From: Bacteroidota bacterium
GTDB taxonomy: Bacteria; Bacteroidota; Bacteroidia; Bacteroidales; UBA10428
Length of the DNA: 6,698 bases
Assembly (NCBI GenBank): GCA_024640925.1
Contig: JAHEEB010000236.1
Span: 1 to 6,698 of the forward strand
Direction of reading: 5' to 3'
In this document: one piece after another, positions 1 through 6,116 of the stretch
Layout: each line of letters begins with the position of its first letter
How positions within the stretch are numbered: the first letter of the stretch is position 1
Made by a program: the position numbers and the translations under genes
Notes under the pieces: model-generated
Database searches by the model: none
The model's input: the letters and a program-made list of their open reading frames with translations, nothing else
What the model was told of the DNA's origin: nothing

Positions 1-1503
1 GGAGGAGAAGAGTCATCTTCATATGGATATTTTGGACGACTTAATTATGATTATAATGGGAAATATTTGTTGTCAGGAAACTTGCGTTACGATGTTTCTT
101 CGCGGTTTGCGGAAGATTTCAGGGTTGGAGTTTTTCCTGCTCTTTCTATAGGATGGAAATTCTCAGAAGAATCGTTTATGAAAAACCAGAGCATAATTAG
201 TTTTGGTAAAATACGAGCAGGTTATGGTAAAACAGGTGCAAATGCGCCGGATATTTATGGATATTATAACTCCGTGTTGACAGATAATGGGTTTTATAAT
301 TATATTTTTAATGGCAGTGATGATCAGGTCACAGGTGCTTCAATTGCGCGATTACCAAACAAAGAAATGCACTGGGAAACCATGATTATGTCCAATGTGG
401 GGCTGGATTTGGGCTTCTTGAACAACAGTCTAAGCATAAGTGTTGAATTGTTCAGGAAAAGGAACGAAGATATGTTGATCTATAAAAATGTTCCTTATTA
501 TGCAGGGGTTTATATTGGAGAATTTGCAGCTCAATTAAATAACGATCCACGTCCGTTAACAAATATTGGAAGTGTAAATAATAACGGATTTGAATTTTCT
601 GCTGAGTATAAGCTCGCTATAGGTGAATTAAAAGCAAATTTTGGGACAAACTTTAGCATAATTAAAAATGAAGTTACCGATATTGACGGTGATACTTTGT
701 TATATGGTAAGCTTGGTGTTAATTTTTCTGACATTAACCGCACCTATTCAGGCGAACCTATGTCTCAATTTTATGGTTATATTACGGAAGGAATATTTAC
801 CTCAGTCGATGAGATTAATACGGTTGCTCCAACAGCTGCTGGATTTGATGCAAACAAACATGCCTTCCAAAATGCGAATACAACTTTAGGCGATTTTAAA
901 TTCAAAGATACAAACCATGATGGTGTTATAAACTCAGCAGACAGGACAAATATTGGAAATCCTATTCCAAAATTTATTTTTGGATTTAACCTGAATCTGG
1001 AATATAAAAGTTTTGATTTCAGTCTCTTCCTTGAAGGAAAACTTGGACAAAAAATATTTAATGGGGCAAAATATTATTACCTGGTTCAGAATGAAAATGG
1101 CAATAAACTTACTATGGCCCTGGATCAGTATTATGGCGATATTTACACAGAAGATGGCACCTTATTGTATGAAGGCAATACAAACACCAATTTGCCAAGG
1201 CTGAGTTATTCTGATCCAAATAAAAATTTTACTAATGTATCTGATTTCTACGTTGAAGATGGTTCCTATGTCAGATTGCGAAACCTGCAGCTAGGATATA
1301 CTTTGCCTAAAGAATTAGTGAATAAAATCGGGATTGACAGAGTGAGAATATATGTGGGCGCCAAGAACCTTCTGACATTTACAAAATACAGCGGATTTGA
1401 TCCGGAAGTTGGAAGCGATGAGCCTCTTGTTCAGGGAATAGACCGTGCTGGTGGGTATCCTCAAAACAAGATGTATCTTTTCGGCGCTAATCTTCAGTTC
1501 TAA
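1..1503 (+). CDS. SusC/RagA-family TonB-dependent outer-membrane transporter, C-terminal 500 residues (5' truncated)
   Basis: The reading frame is open from base 1, so the gene starts upstream; the visible 500 codons are roughly the last half of a protein usually near 1000 residues. What is seen is the C-terminal part of a 22-strand beta barrel, with alternating aromatic and polar strands and long loops. Family hallmarks are the segment DTNHDGVINSADRTNIGNP (from base 907), followed by PKFIFGFNLNLEYKSFDFS; the late stretch ending YVGAKNLLTFTKYSGFDPE; a YPQNKMY motif; and a terminal beta strand ending in Phe (GANLQF), as expected for BAM-inserted barrels. The 907-942 stretch reads as a 12-residue EF-hand-like calcium loop (D-T-N-H-D-G-V-I-N-S-A-D), common in this family. 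Known family role: TonB-driven import of glycans, peptides or other oligomers together with a SusD lid. The SusD gene follows after 28 bp and is probably co-transcribed. The plug domain, any carboxypeptidase-like N-terminal domain and the TonB box lie outside the window. Substrate is not predictable. Confidence 0.95.
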   Translation, partial: GGEESSSYGYFGRLNYDYNGKYLLSGNLRYDVSSRFAEDFRVGVFPALSIGWKFSEESFMKNQSIISFGKIRAGYGKTGANAPDIYGYYNSVLTDNGFYNYIFNGSDDQVTGASIARLPNKEMHWETMIMSNVGLDLGFLNNSLSISVELFRKRNEDMLIYKNVPYYAGVYIGEFAAQLNNDPRPLTNIGSVNNNGFEFSAEYKLAIGELKANFGTNFSIIKNEVTDIDGDTLLYGKLGVNFSDINRTYSGEPMSQFYGYITEGIFTSVDEINTVAPTAAGFDANKHAFQNANTTLGDFKFKDTNHDGVINSADRTNIGNPIPKFIFGFNLNLEYKSFDFSLFLEGKLGQKIFNGAKYYYLVQNENGNKLTMALDQYYGDIYTEDGTLLYEGNTNTNLPRLSYSDPNKNFTNVSDFYVEDGSYVRLRNLQLGYTLPKELVNKIGIDRVRIYVGAKNLLTFTKYSGFDPEVGSDEPLVQGIDRAGGYPQNKMYLFGANLQF

Positions 1504-1531
1504 TTATCAACAAAATTAAATTCGAAAAAAA

Positions 1532-3244
1532 ATGAAAAAGATACTATTAAATATAATAGGGCTGTTGCTTTTATGTTCGGTTTGGAACGCATGTTCAAAA
1601 GACTTTGTTGAGACCGAACCTATAGCACAATCTACAGAAGTTACCTTCTATAAAACTATGGCAGGTGTGGAATCTGGAGTAACAGCATGTTATTCGGTAT
1701 TAACCGCTATTAAAACCTTTGATTTGGATATTTTGATGACTATGGGAAGTATTGCATCAGATGAAGCAGAAGCAGGTGCTGCTGGTAAAACCGATGTAAT
1801 AGAATATCAACATGTCGATCAATTGGCTTATACCTCAGCTGAGGCCAATGTTTTAGACAGGCCCTATGGTTTTATTTACAGAGGTATAATGTATTGTAAT
1901 ACTGTGTTGACAAAAATACCTGAATTTCAGAGATCAGACGACCCCGATAATTATGATTCATTGCTTTTACAAAAAAGATATGGTGAAGCTTCTTTTATGA
2001 GAGCATTTTATTATTTTACTCTTACCCAGATATATGGTGGCGTACCTCTTATCGATCACCTGCTAACTGGTAGTGAATATAATCAAAGCAGAGCTGAAAT
2101 TTCTGATTTATATGATTTTATTAAATCAGATCTTCATGTGGCTATTGCTAATTTACCAACCCATACTGAATGGGGCGCTGATAATATTGGTCGTGCATCA
2201 AAGGGTGCAGCCGAGGCTTTATTGGCAAAGGTTTTCTTATATGAATCATCTTATGCAAAATATTGTACCGATGATGGTACTTATAACGGTTTAGGAGTTA
2301 GTCGCTTTCAGGGAATGAGCGAGCATTGGGACTCTGCAGCATATTGGGCAGAACAGGTTATTGCTTCTGACAATTATGGATTGATTGGAGAAAACGGAGA
2401 ACGTTTTAATACCTGGCGGGATCCCGATCCAGCTATTGCAAACACCGGTGGATATCAGTATATTTTTATGCTTGCAGCCGATAATTCAAAAGAAGGTGTG
2501 TTTGAAATTCAGAGTGCTACAGATGGAGAAGAGTGGTTTGATACCAAAGGAGAAGCTTATATCAGGTGGTGTGCCCCAAGAGTGCTTAATATAGGTGGTA
2601 CAACTCAGGATTATGGATGGGGTTGGTGGTGTCCAACCGATTTTCTGGTAAATCAATACGAAACTGGAGATCCTAGGTATAAAGCAACAGTGATGGAAGA
2701 GGGAGATACTCTTTTGCATACAACGGGTTGGGTAACAGCAAATTTTGATGCTTTAAGAGATGGAACCGGATTACATCGGGCTACACGTAAATATGAATGT
2801 TCTCCGGCTGAATTCTGGAGCCTTGGTTTAGGATGGGAAGAAGGCCCGATTAATATAAAATTGATTCGGTATGCCGATGTTCTGCTATTCGCTTCAGAAG
2901 CTTATTTTGAAATGGATAATACAGAGAAAGCTCTTGAATACATCAATTTGGTTAGAAAACGTGCCAGAATGAGTGGCCCCGATGGTGATGCAGGTAATCC
3001 AAAAGAATTAACCGCAATAACTCACGACGATATTGTTCATGAACGCCTAGTTGAGCTTGCTCTTGAGGGGCATCGTTTTTGGGATTTGGTTCGCTGGAAC
3101 CTTGCTAAAACATATCTGGATCATACACTTGCAGATGGAACCGCGGTTACCTTTATTAAAGGAACTCACGAATTTTATCCTATACCTGATGAGGAAATCT
3201 CACAATCGAAAGGAACAATAAAACAATACCCGGGTTGGGAATAG
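1532..3244 (+). CDS. SusD/RagB-family surface nutrient-binding lipoprotein
   Basis: Complete 570-residue protein, of normal size for SusD-like proteins. The N-terminus is a type II signal peptide with lipobox WNAC; Cys21 would be lipidated. The following Ser-Lys-Asp resembles the Bacteroidota surface-export signal, so it should sit on the outer face of the outer membrane. Family features in order: helical TPR-like core with an EASFMRAFYYFTLTQIYGG segment (about 152-170, the usual LRAFYYF..GGVPL motif), an aromatic segment GWGWWCPT (362-369) leading into the conserved NQYETGDPRY, the C-terminal helix ERLVELALEGHRFWDLVRW (504-522), and the closing PIPDEEI motif with a Pro-Gly-Trp-Glu end. Family knowledge: it caps its SusC transporter and captures substrate with aromatic side chains. 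Trp363, Trp365 and Trp366 are candidate contacts, by inference only. It starts at the first ATG after an A-rich leader with no Shine-Dalgarno, normal for this phylum, and lies 28 bp behind susC. It is the last gene of this unit. Confidence 0.96.
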   Translation: MKKILLNIIGLLLLCSVWNACSKDFVETEPIAQSTEVTFYKTMAGVESGVTACYSVLTAIKTFDLDILMTMGSIASDEAEAGAAGKTDVIEYQHVDQLAYTSAEANVLDRPYGFIYRGIMYCNTVLTKIPEFQRSDDPDNYDSLLLQKRYGEASFMRAFYYFTLTQIYGGVPLIDHLLTGSEYNQSRAEISDLYDFIKSDLHVAIANLPTHTEWGADNIGRASKGAAEALLAKVFLYESSYAKYCTDDGTYNGLGVSRFQGMSEHWDSAAYWAEQVIASDNYGLIGENGERFNTWRDPDPAIANTGGYQYIFMLAADNSKEGVFEIQSATDGEEWFDTKGEAYIRWCAPRVLNIGGTTQDYGWGWWCPTDFLVNQYETGDPRYKATVMEEGDTLLHTTGWVTANFDALRDGTGLHRATRKYECSPAEFWSLGLGWEEGPINIKLIRYADVLLFASEAYFEMDNTEKALEYINLVRKRARMSGPDGDAGNPKELTAITHDDIVHERLVELALEGHRFWDLVRWNLAKTYLDHTLADGTAVTFIKGTHEFYPIPDEEISQSKGTIKQYPGWE

Positions 3245-3268
3245 AGTTAGGAATGAAAAGTTGATAAT

Positions 3269-3299
3269 AAAAAAAGGGGCTGATGATGCCCCTTTTTTT
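3269..3299. terminator. Bidirectional intrinsic terminator between convergent genes
   Basis: A perfect 12-bp inverted repeat, AAAAAAAGGGGC then GCCCCTTTTTTT, encloses a 7-nt TGATGAT loop. Each strand has seven A before and seven T after the G/C core, so it can terminate transcripts from either side. It begins 24 bp after the susD stop and ends 6 bp from the stop of the minus-strand lipoprotein gene, so it should end both mRNAs and insulate them from antisense read-through. Confidence 0.93.
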
Positions 3300-3305
3300 C
3301 ATACT

Positions 3306-3770
3306 TTATTCTGTCGTTTCTGTATATTTTAAATTCTCAAAAGAACCACCAGAAATAGAAATACTTGATGTGCCTAGGCTGGCATTCCAAACTGCAAATT
3401 CAAAAGTTCCAGATATTTCTTTTGCTGATGTGTTAACCTCAGTAAGTACAACTCTGCCGGTGATTGCGGCATATGTATCTTCGGTAGTTGCTGTTAACGA
3501 TTTTTTATACACAGCTTCACATTGAATCGAACCTGTTCCTAAAATATATGTGCCCGCAGTTGCACCCGAAACGGTGATCGATATTGATTTTCCGTCAAGA
3601 GAGGTGCCAGTTATCACAAACTTCTGATTGGTAAGTACTGTAACTCTTGTTACCGCACTCCAGGCCACGCTGTTAATCTGTGCACTCATAGAGGCTTTTG
3701 GTTTATCTTCATCTTTCGAACAACCAAGCAACATGCTGATGGTTAGTAATGAATAAAATAATTTTTTCAT
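3306..3770 (-). CDS. Small surface-type lipoprotein, DUF6252-like, function unknown
   Basis: A 154-residue protein with a clear lipoprotein signal peptide: Lys2-Lys3, a hydrophobic stretch, and LLGC, with Cys17 as the lipidation site. The mature end CSKDED fits the Bacteroidota outer-surface export signal (Lys followed by acidic residues). The rest is predicted all-beta and rich in Ser, Thr and Ile. It shows the pattern I associate with DUF6252-type lipoproteins: an opening INSVAW (about 32-37), FVITGT (51-56), a GTYILG (73-78), a Tyr near 88, a G-R-V-V-L-T-E strand (105-111), then EISGTFEFAVWN (118-129) and GGSFENLKY (141-149). The family assignment is from memory of the pattern and is moderate; the lipoprotein call is firm. 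No enzymatic motif is visible. It is convergent to susD and shares its terminator, with its own promoter-like element upstream, so it is probably monocistronic. Cys84 is the only Cys in the mature part besides the lipidated one. The start is the only ATG compatible with the signal peptide. Confidence 0.85.
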   Translation of the reverse strand: MKKLFYSLLTISMLLGCSKDEDKPKASMSAQINSVAWSAVTRVTVLTNQKFVITGTSLDGKSISITVSGATAGTYILGTGSIQCEAVYKKSLTATTEDTYAAITGRVVLTEVNTSAKEISGTFEFAVWNASLGTSSISISGGSFENLKYTETTE

Positions 3771-4046
3771 ATGAATATGTTTTATTTAACAAATATAGCA
3801 GGTATTGTCAATATAAGGGAATTTTGTTAAAGCAGAAATAATTAAAAACCGAATAGTTGAAAATCACATTGACTTCTTTTGACACAGAGAAAAAGGATTC
3901 CGGGTGTAAACTCGTAAGAACACTTTATATGAAATAAAGAACTAAATAAATTAAGTCTAAAGTTGAAAAATAGGTTATTTACGTTATCTGTTTTTTTTAT
4001 AGATTTAAAGAAATTTTTTCTATTTAAAATTAAAATCAACTAAAAA
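3771..4046. other. AT-rich divergent intergenic region, no gene seen
   Basis: These 276 bp separate the start codons of two divergent lipoprotein genes. The left edge carries the TATATTTG element of the minus-strand gene. Nearer the plus-strand gene there are long T and A runs (eight T at 3991-3998, and a TAGATTTA at 4000-4007 that misses the -7 consensus at its last base). A 65-codon minus-strand frame at 3842-4039 has no signal peptide, no recognisable motif and a low-complexity Asn/Phe/Lys composition, so I do not call it. No tRNA or recognisable riboswitch fold was seen. Confidence 0.7.
3790..3797 (-). promoter_or_regulatory. Probable -7 promoter element (TATATTTG) for the minus-strand lipoprotein
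   Basis: Read on the minus strand, TATATTTG matches the Bacteroidota -7 consensus TAnnTTTG exactly and lies 19 nt before the ATG at 3770, giving a short leader of about 13 nt. No TTTG or TTG is found at the expected -33 distance, so the assignment rests on one box. An 11-nt imperfect-centre palindrome, TATTG-T-CAATA, at 3803-3813 lies directly upstream of the box. Confidence 0.5.
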
Positions 4047-4595
4047 ATGAAAAATTATTTATTATCACTAATGGTGGTTTCATTTGTTTTCGTTAGCTGC
4101 GGTGGCGGCGGTAAATCAGGTGAAGCTGCAAATGACAGCACGAATGTTGCCAGTGCTAAAGCAAGTACCACTCAGGAATATGATTTAACAGCAAATGGAA
4201 TACCTGTTGTTGTTACTGGTCCGGTTGGTGCTGAAATTATAAAAGGTATTGGCAATTCTGAAAGTGAAGGATTGAAAATAGTTAATTATGTTGTTCAAAA
4301 GGATCTCTTTAAACTGGATGTAACCTATACTACCGGTTCGGAGTTTACAGCTGAAGAACTGATGAATGATGCAAAAGAATTGGCCAAGGAAGAAGAGGGC
4401 TTTGTTGAAATAGTAAGCGAAGAAACCAATGGCTTTATCTATAAAATTAAAACAGAAGAAGGCGACGATTTTAATTTCTATTATCTGCTTTTAAAAGATG
4501 GAAACCCAATAGAATTTGAATCGGGTTTAAATATGGAAAATTACACTCTTGACCAGATTAAAGCATTGTTGGAAGCTGCTAAAATAGCAAAGTAA
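4047..4595 (+). CDS. Acidic lipoprotein of unknown function with Cys-Gly4 mature end
   Basis: I do not recognise a family for this 182-residue protein. It has a short signal peptide (MKNYLLSLMVVSFVFVSC) with lipobox FVSC and Cys18 as the lipidation site. Four Gly and a Lys follow, then a Ser/Ala/Thr/Asn-rich linker to about residue 43, typical of a flexible tether. The remaining 140 residues form one compact domain: beta strands around GIPVVVTGPVGAEII (51-65), LKIVNYVVQK (76-85) and KLDVTYTTG (89-97), an acidic helix TAEELMNDAKELAKEEEG (101-118), further strands FVEIVSEETNGFIYKI (119-134) and FNFYYLLLK (142-150), and a C-terminal helix DQIKALLEAAKIAK. No catalytic motif and no Cys other than Cys18. 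Without the Lys-Asp/Glu export signal of its neighbours it is more likely anchored facing the periplasm; that is inference. It is monocistronic by layout, with its own terminator 34 bp downstream. A small sensor or binding role is possible but unsupported. Confidence 0.85.
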   Translation: MKNYLLSLMVVSFVFVSCGGGGKSGEAANDSTNVASAKASTTQEYDLTANGIPVVVTGPVGAEIIKGIGNSESEGLKIVNYVVQKDLFKLDVTYTTGSEFTAEELMNDAKELAKEEEGFVEIVSEETNGFIYKIKTEEGDDFNFYYLLLKDGNPIEFESGLNMENYTLDQIKALLEAAKIAK

Positions 4596-4629
4596 TCTAG
4601 TTTTAAAGTTTCAACTTGTTGAAAATTAT

Positions 4630-4674
4630 AAAGATGAATGGTTTTCTTAAATTTTAAAAGCCATTCATCTTTTT
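4630..4674 (+). terminator. Intrinsic terminator downstream of the acidic lipoprotein
   Basis: AAAGATGAATGG (4630-4641) pairs perfectly with CCATTCATCTTT (4661-4672), a 12-bp stem. The 19-nt interior can add a TTTT/AAAA helix with one bulged G. The plus-strand side ends in five T and then ATTTTG, so it mainly serves the 4047-4595 gene. The opposite side has a poorer T run, so termination of the convergent yccF transcript here is possible but less certain. Confidence 0.85.
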
Positions 4675-4723
4675 ATTTTGAATGTTACAAATAAACAGCC
4701 ATCAGGTTACGTCCAGCATTTAC

Positions 4724-5101
4724 CTATTTTCTTACCACTTCTCTTCCAAATGGAGCTATCGCCAGGCTGGCCATTTTTATATGTTGTCGTGCAAAAGGGA
4801 TACCTATTATTAATATCGCGTATATCAGAGCAAGCACCAGATGAGTCACTGCTATCCATATTCCGCCCATTAAAATCCATAAAACATTAAAAACAATTGC
4901 CAGGCATCCCGAGGCCGCTTGATTACATTGTACCTGTCTCCCGAAAGGGGCAAGGGCAAACATAGCAAGCTTTATTTTCTGAAGTCCGAATGGAATACCA
5001 ATTATAGTAAGGCAAAGGAGCATGGCTCCTACCAGGTATTCAATAAAAAGAATAATTCCCCCTCCCAGTATTATCCATAGGATATTTGCTAAAAATCTCA
5101 T
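4724..5101 (-). CDS. yccF: YccF-family inner-membrane protein (DUF307)
   Basis: A 125-residue, very hydrophobic protein. It consists of two similar halves: residues 33-57 and 98-122 both read IIGIPF, then Gln, Ile-Lys and APFGR-x-V, the duplicated signature of the YccF domain. Each half has hydrophobic segments before the signature (about 4-32 and 67-97), so up to four membrane spans are expected in the inner membrane. Molecular function of YccF proteins is unknown to me; E. coli YccF is around 148 residues, so this version is slightly shorter, lacking a C-terminal tail. I place the start at the ATG at 5101 (MRFLANILW), which matches the usual MR..LN start of the family; a TTG 21 bp further upstream in frame would add seven polar residues and collide with the divergent gene. 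No clear consensus promoter is visible on its strand; a TATAATTTG at 5121-5129 (minus sense) is one base off in spacing. Confidence 0.9.
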   Translation of the reverse strand: MRFLANILWIILGGGIILFIEYLVGAMLLCLTIIGIPFGLQKIKLAMFALAPFGRQVQCNQAASGCLAIVFNVLWILMGGIWIAVTHLVLALIYAILIIGIPFARQHIKMASLAIAPFGREVVRK

Positions 5102-5117
5102 GAGTGAAGTATTTTTG
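5085..5117 (+). promoter_or_regulatory. Candidate Bacteroidota promoter for the DUF2400 gene
   Basis: TTTG at 5085-5088 and TATTTTTG at 5110-5117 match the -33 (TTTG) and -7 (TAnnTTTG) consensus with a 21-nt spacer, inside the usual range. The -33 half lies within the first codons of yccF on the other strand, and the last G of the -7 box is the first base of the GTG start codon assigned to the downstream gene. If this is the real promoter, transcription starts several bases inside the annotated frame. See the findings for the conflict. Confidence 0.5.
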
Positions 5118-5908
5118 TGCAAATTATAAAAATTACCGATTTGAATCAGTCAGAAATCAGAGATTTGTTAAACGAATTGTATGAAAAGTACAATAAACCA
5201 GATTTTATTGAAGCCGATCCGATTTCCATACCACATTCTTTTAAACGGAAGGAAGATATAGAAATTTCGGGTTTCCTCACAGCTTTGTTGTCGTGGGGTC
5301 AGCGAAAACAGATTGTTAAAAATGCTTCGGGCCTAATGAAATTGATGGATTGTTCTCCCTATCAGTTTGTCACAAATGCATCCAAAAGCGAATTAATGCA
5401 TTTGAATAAGTTTTATTACAGAACGTTCAAATCGGAAGATTTACTTTTTGTAGTTAAAGCCCTTAGAAAAATGTATTCCTCTAACGGGGGGTTGGAAAAT
5501 TTTCTTTCTTCAGCATACAAAAAATCAGGAGATATCAAATCAGTGCTTGTTTGTTTGTTTGATTTCTTTCATTCTGTGCCTCACCAGGAACGATCAATTA
5601 AACATATTGCTAATGTAAGTAAAGGTTCATCAGCCAAGCGTCTTAACATGTTCCTTCGGTGGATGGTGAGAAATGATAACCGGGGAGTCGATTTTGGCTT
5701 ATGGAAAAATATTGCGGTATCGGATTTATTTATTCCTCTCGATGTTCATTCTGGCAGCACTGCCAGGGAGCTTAACCTTTTGAAACGGAAACAAAATGAT
5801 TGGAACGCTGTGGAGGAACTTACATCTAAATTAAGGAAATTCGATGTCAACGACCCGGTTAAATATGATTTTGCCCTATTTGGTGCAGGAATTAATTCAA
5901 CCCGTTAG
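5117..5908 (+). CDS. TIGR02757/DUF2400 family protein, possible HhH-glycosylase-like fold
   Basis: A 263-residue protein matching the TIGR02757 family along its whole length. Landmarks: YNKPDFIEADPISIPH (25-40), EDIEISGFLTALLSWGQRKQI (46-66), LMDCSPYQF (76-84), SAKRLNMFLRWMVR (172-185), GVDFGLW (190-196), PLDVHSGSTARELNLLKRKQNDW (207-229) and DPVKYDFALFGAG (246-258). The family is uncharacterised. Inference: the PLDVH-x-G-x-x-AR-x-L layout after a Lys-Arg-Leu helix recalls the VDTHV-x-RV-x-x-RL region of HhH-GPD DNA glycosylases, with Asp209 at the catalytic Asp position; no iron-sulfur Cys cluster is present. An in-frame TGA at 5105-5107 limits the start. The GTG at 5117 is the first classical start; TTG at 5141 is the alternative (255 residues) if the overlapping promoter is real; the first in-frame ATG (Met73) would remove conserved sequence. 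Divergent to yccF with 15 bp between starts. Composition resembles neighbours. Confidence 0.9.
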   Translation: MQIIKITDLNQSEIRDLLNELYEKYNKPDFIEADPISIPHSFKRKEDIEISGFLTALLSWGQRKQIVKNASGLMKLMDCSPYQFVTNASKSELMHLNKFYYRTFKSEDLLFVVKALRKMYSSNGGLENFLSSAYKKSGDIKSVLVCLFDFFHSVPHQERSIKHIANVSKGSSAKRLNMFLRWMVRNDNRGVDFGLWKNIAVSDLFIPLDVHSGSTARELNLLKRKQNDWNAVEELTSKLRKFDVNDPVKYDFALFGAGINSTR

Positions 5909-5946
5909 ATGTTTGTTTTAAGGACCCCCTTTGGGTTAGATAAAAA

Positions 5947-6017
5947 AAGACCTCCGGGTGAAATGCCCGAAGGCCTTGCCTGTGATAATTTCCCCGAAAT
6001 TCTACTTAACGGGAAAT
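5947..6017. other. Two adjacent stem-loops in the gap before trmN6
   Basis: Stem-loop 1 (5947-5977) pairs AAGACCTCCGGG with CCCGAAGGCCTT, with two mismatches and a short TGAAATG loop. Stem-loop 2 (5988-6017) pairs ATTTCCC-C-G with CGGGAAAT, with one bulged C and a 13-nt loop. The plus strand has no T tract after either stem. On the minus strand, stem 1 is followed by seven T (A run at 5942-5948), so it would look like a terminator only for minus-strand transcription, although no minus-strand gene lies on its right in view. It may be the 3' end structure of the DUF2400 mRNA or part of the trmN6 leader. Confidence 0.5.
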
Positions 6018-6085
6018 ACTGGTTTTACATAACTTAATAGGTGTTAGGGCAATATTTTTTGTTTTAGTTATGACAGATATGTTTT

Positions 6086-6116
6086 ACGATACCCCCAAAA
6101 TCGTTACTTTTTTTTT
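6086..6116 (+). terminator. Weak hairpin plus T9 tract just upstream of trmN6
   Basis: ACGAT (6086-6090) and ATCGT (6100-6104) form a 5-bp stem with a 9-nt loop, followed after three bases by nine T (6108-6116). The T tract is terminator-like but the stem is short. It ends only 22 bp before the trmN6 start codon, so it could be the terminator of the preceding gene or an attenuator in a leader; neither is demonstrated. Confidence 0.3.

Noticed and set aside
907..942. Dockerin module in the SusC protein, suggested by the DxNxDG loop
   Set aside because: Only one loop is present and it lies in a conserved inter-strand position of the barrel family, with no second repeat or dockerin helices.
4000..4007. 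TAGATTTA as a -7 promoter box for the 4047 lipoprotein
   Set aside because: The final conserved G is missing and no TTTG or TTG lies at the -33 distance; in such AT-rich DNA one imperfect box is not enough.
3842..4039. 65-codon minus-strand frame between the two divergent lipoprotein genes
   Set aside because: Low-complexity Asn/Phe/Lys-rich product with no signal peptide or motif, in AT-rich DNA where random open frames are common.
4609..4624. Inverted repeat TTTCAAC-TT-GTTGAAA just after the acidic lipoprotein gene
   Set aside because: The 2-nt spacer is too tight for the full hairpin, no T tract follows, and a much better terminator lies directly downstream.
5102..5122. TTG start at 5122 extending YccF by seven residues
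   Set aside because: The added residues (LHKNTSL as codons) are polar and not family-like, while the ATG at 5101 gives the typical MR start; the TTG would also overlap the divergent gene's start region.
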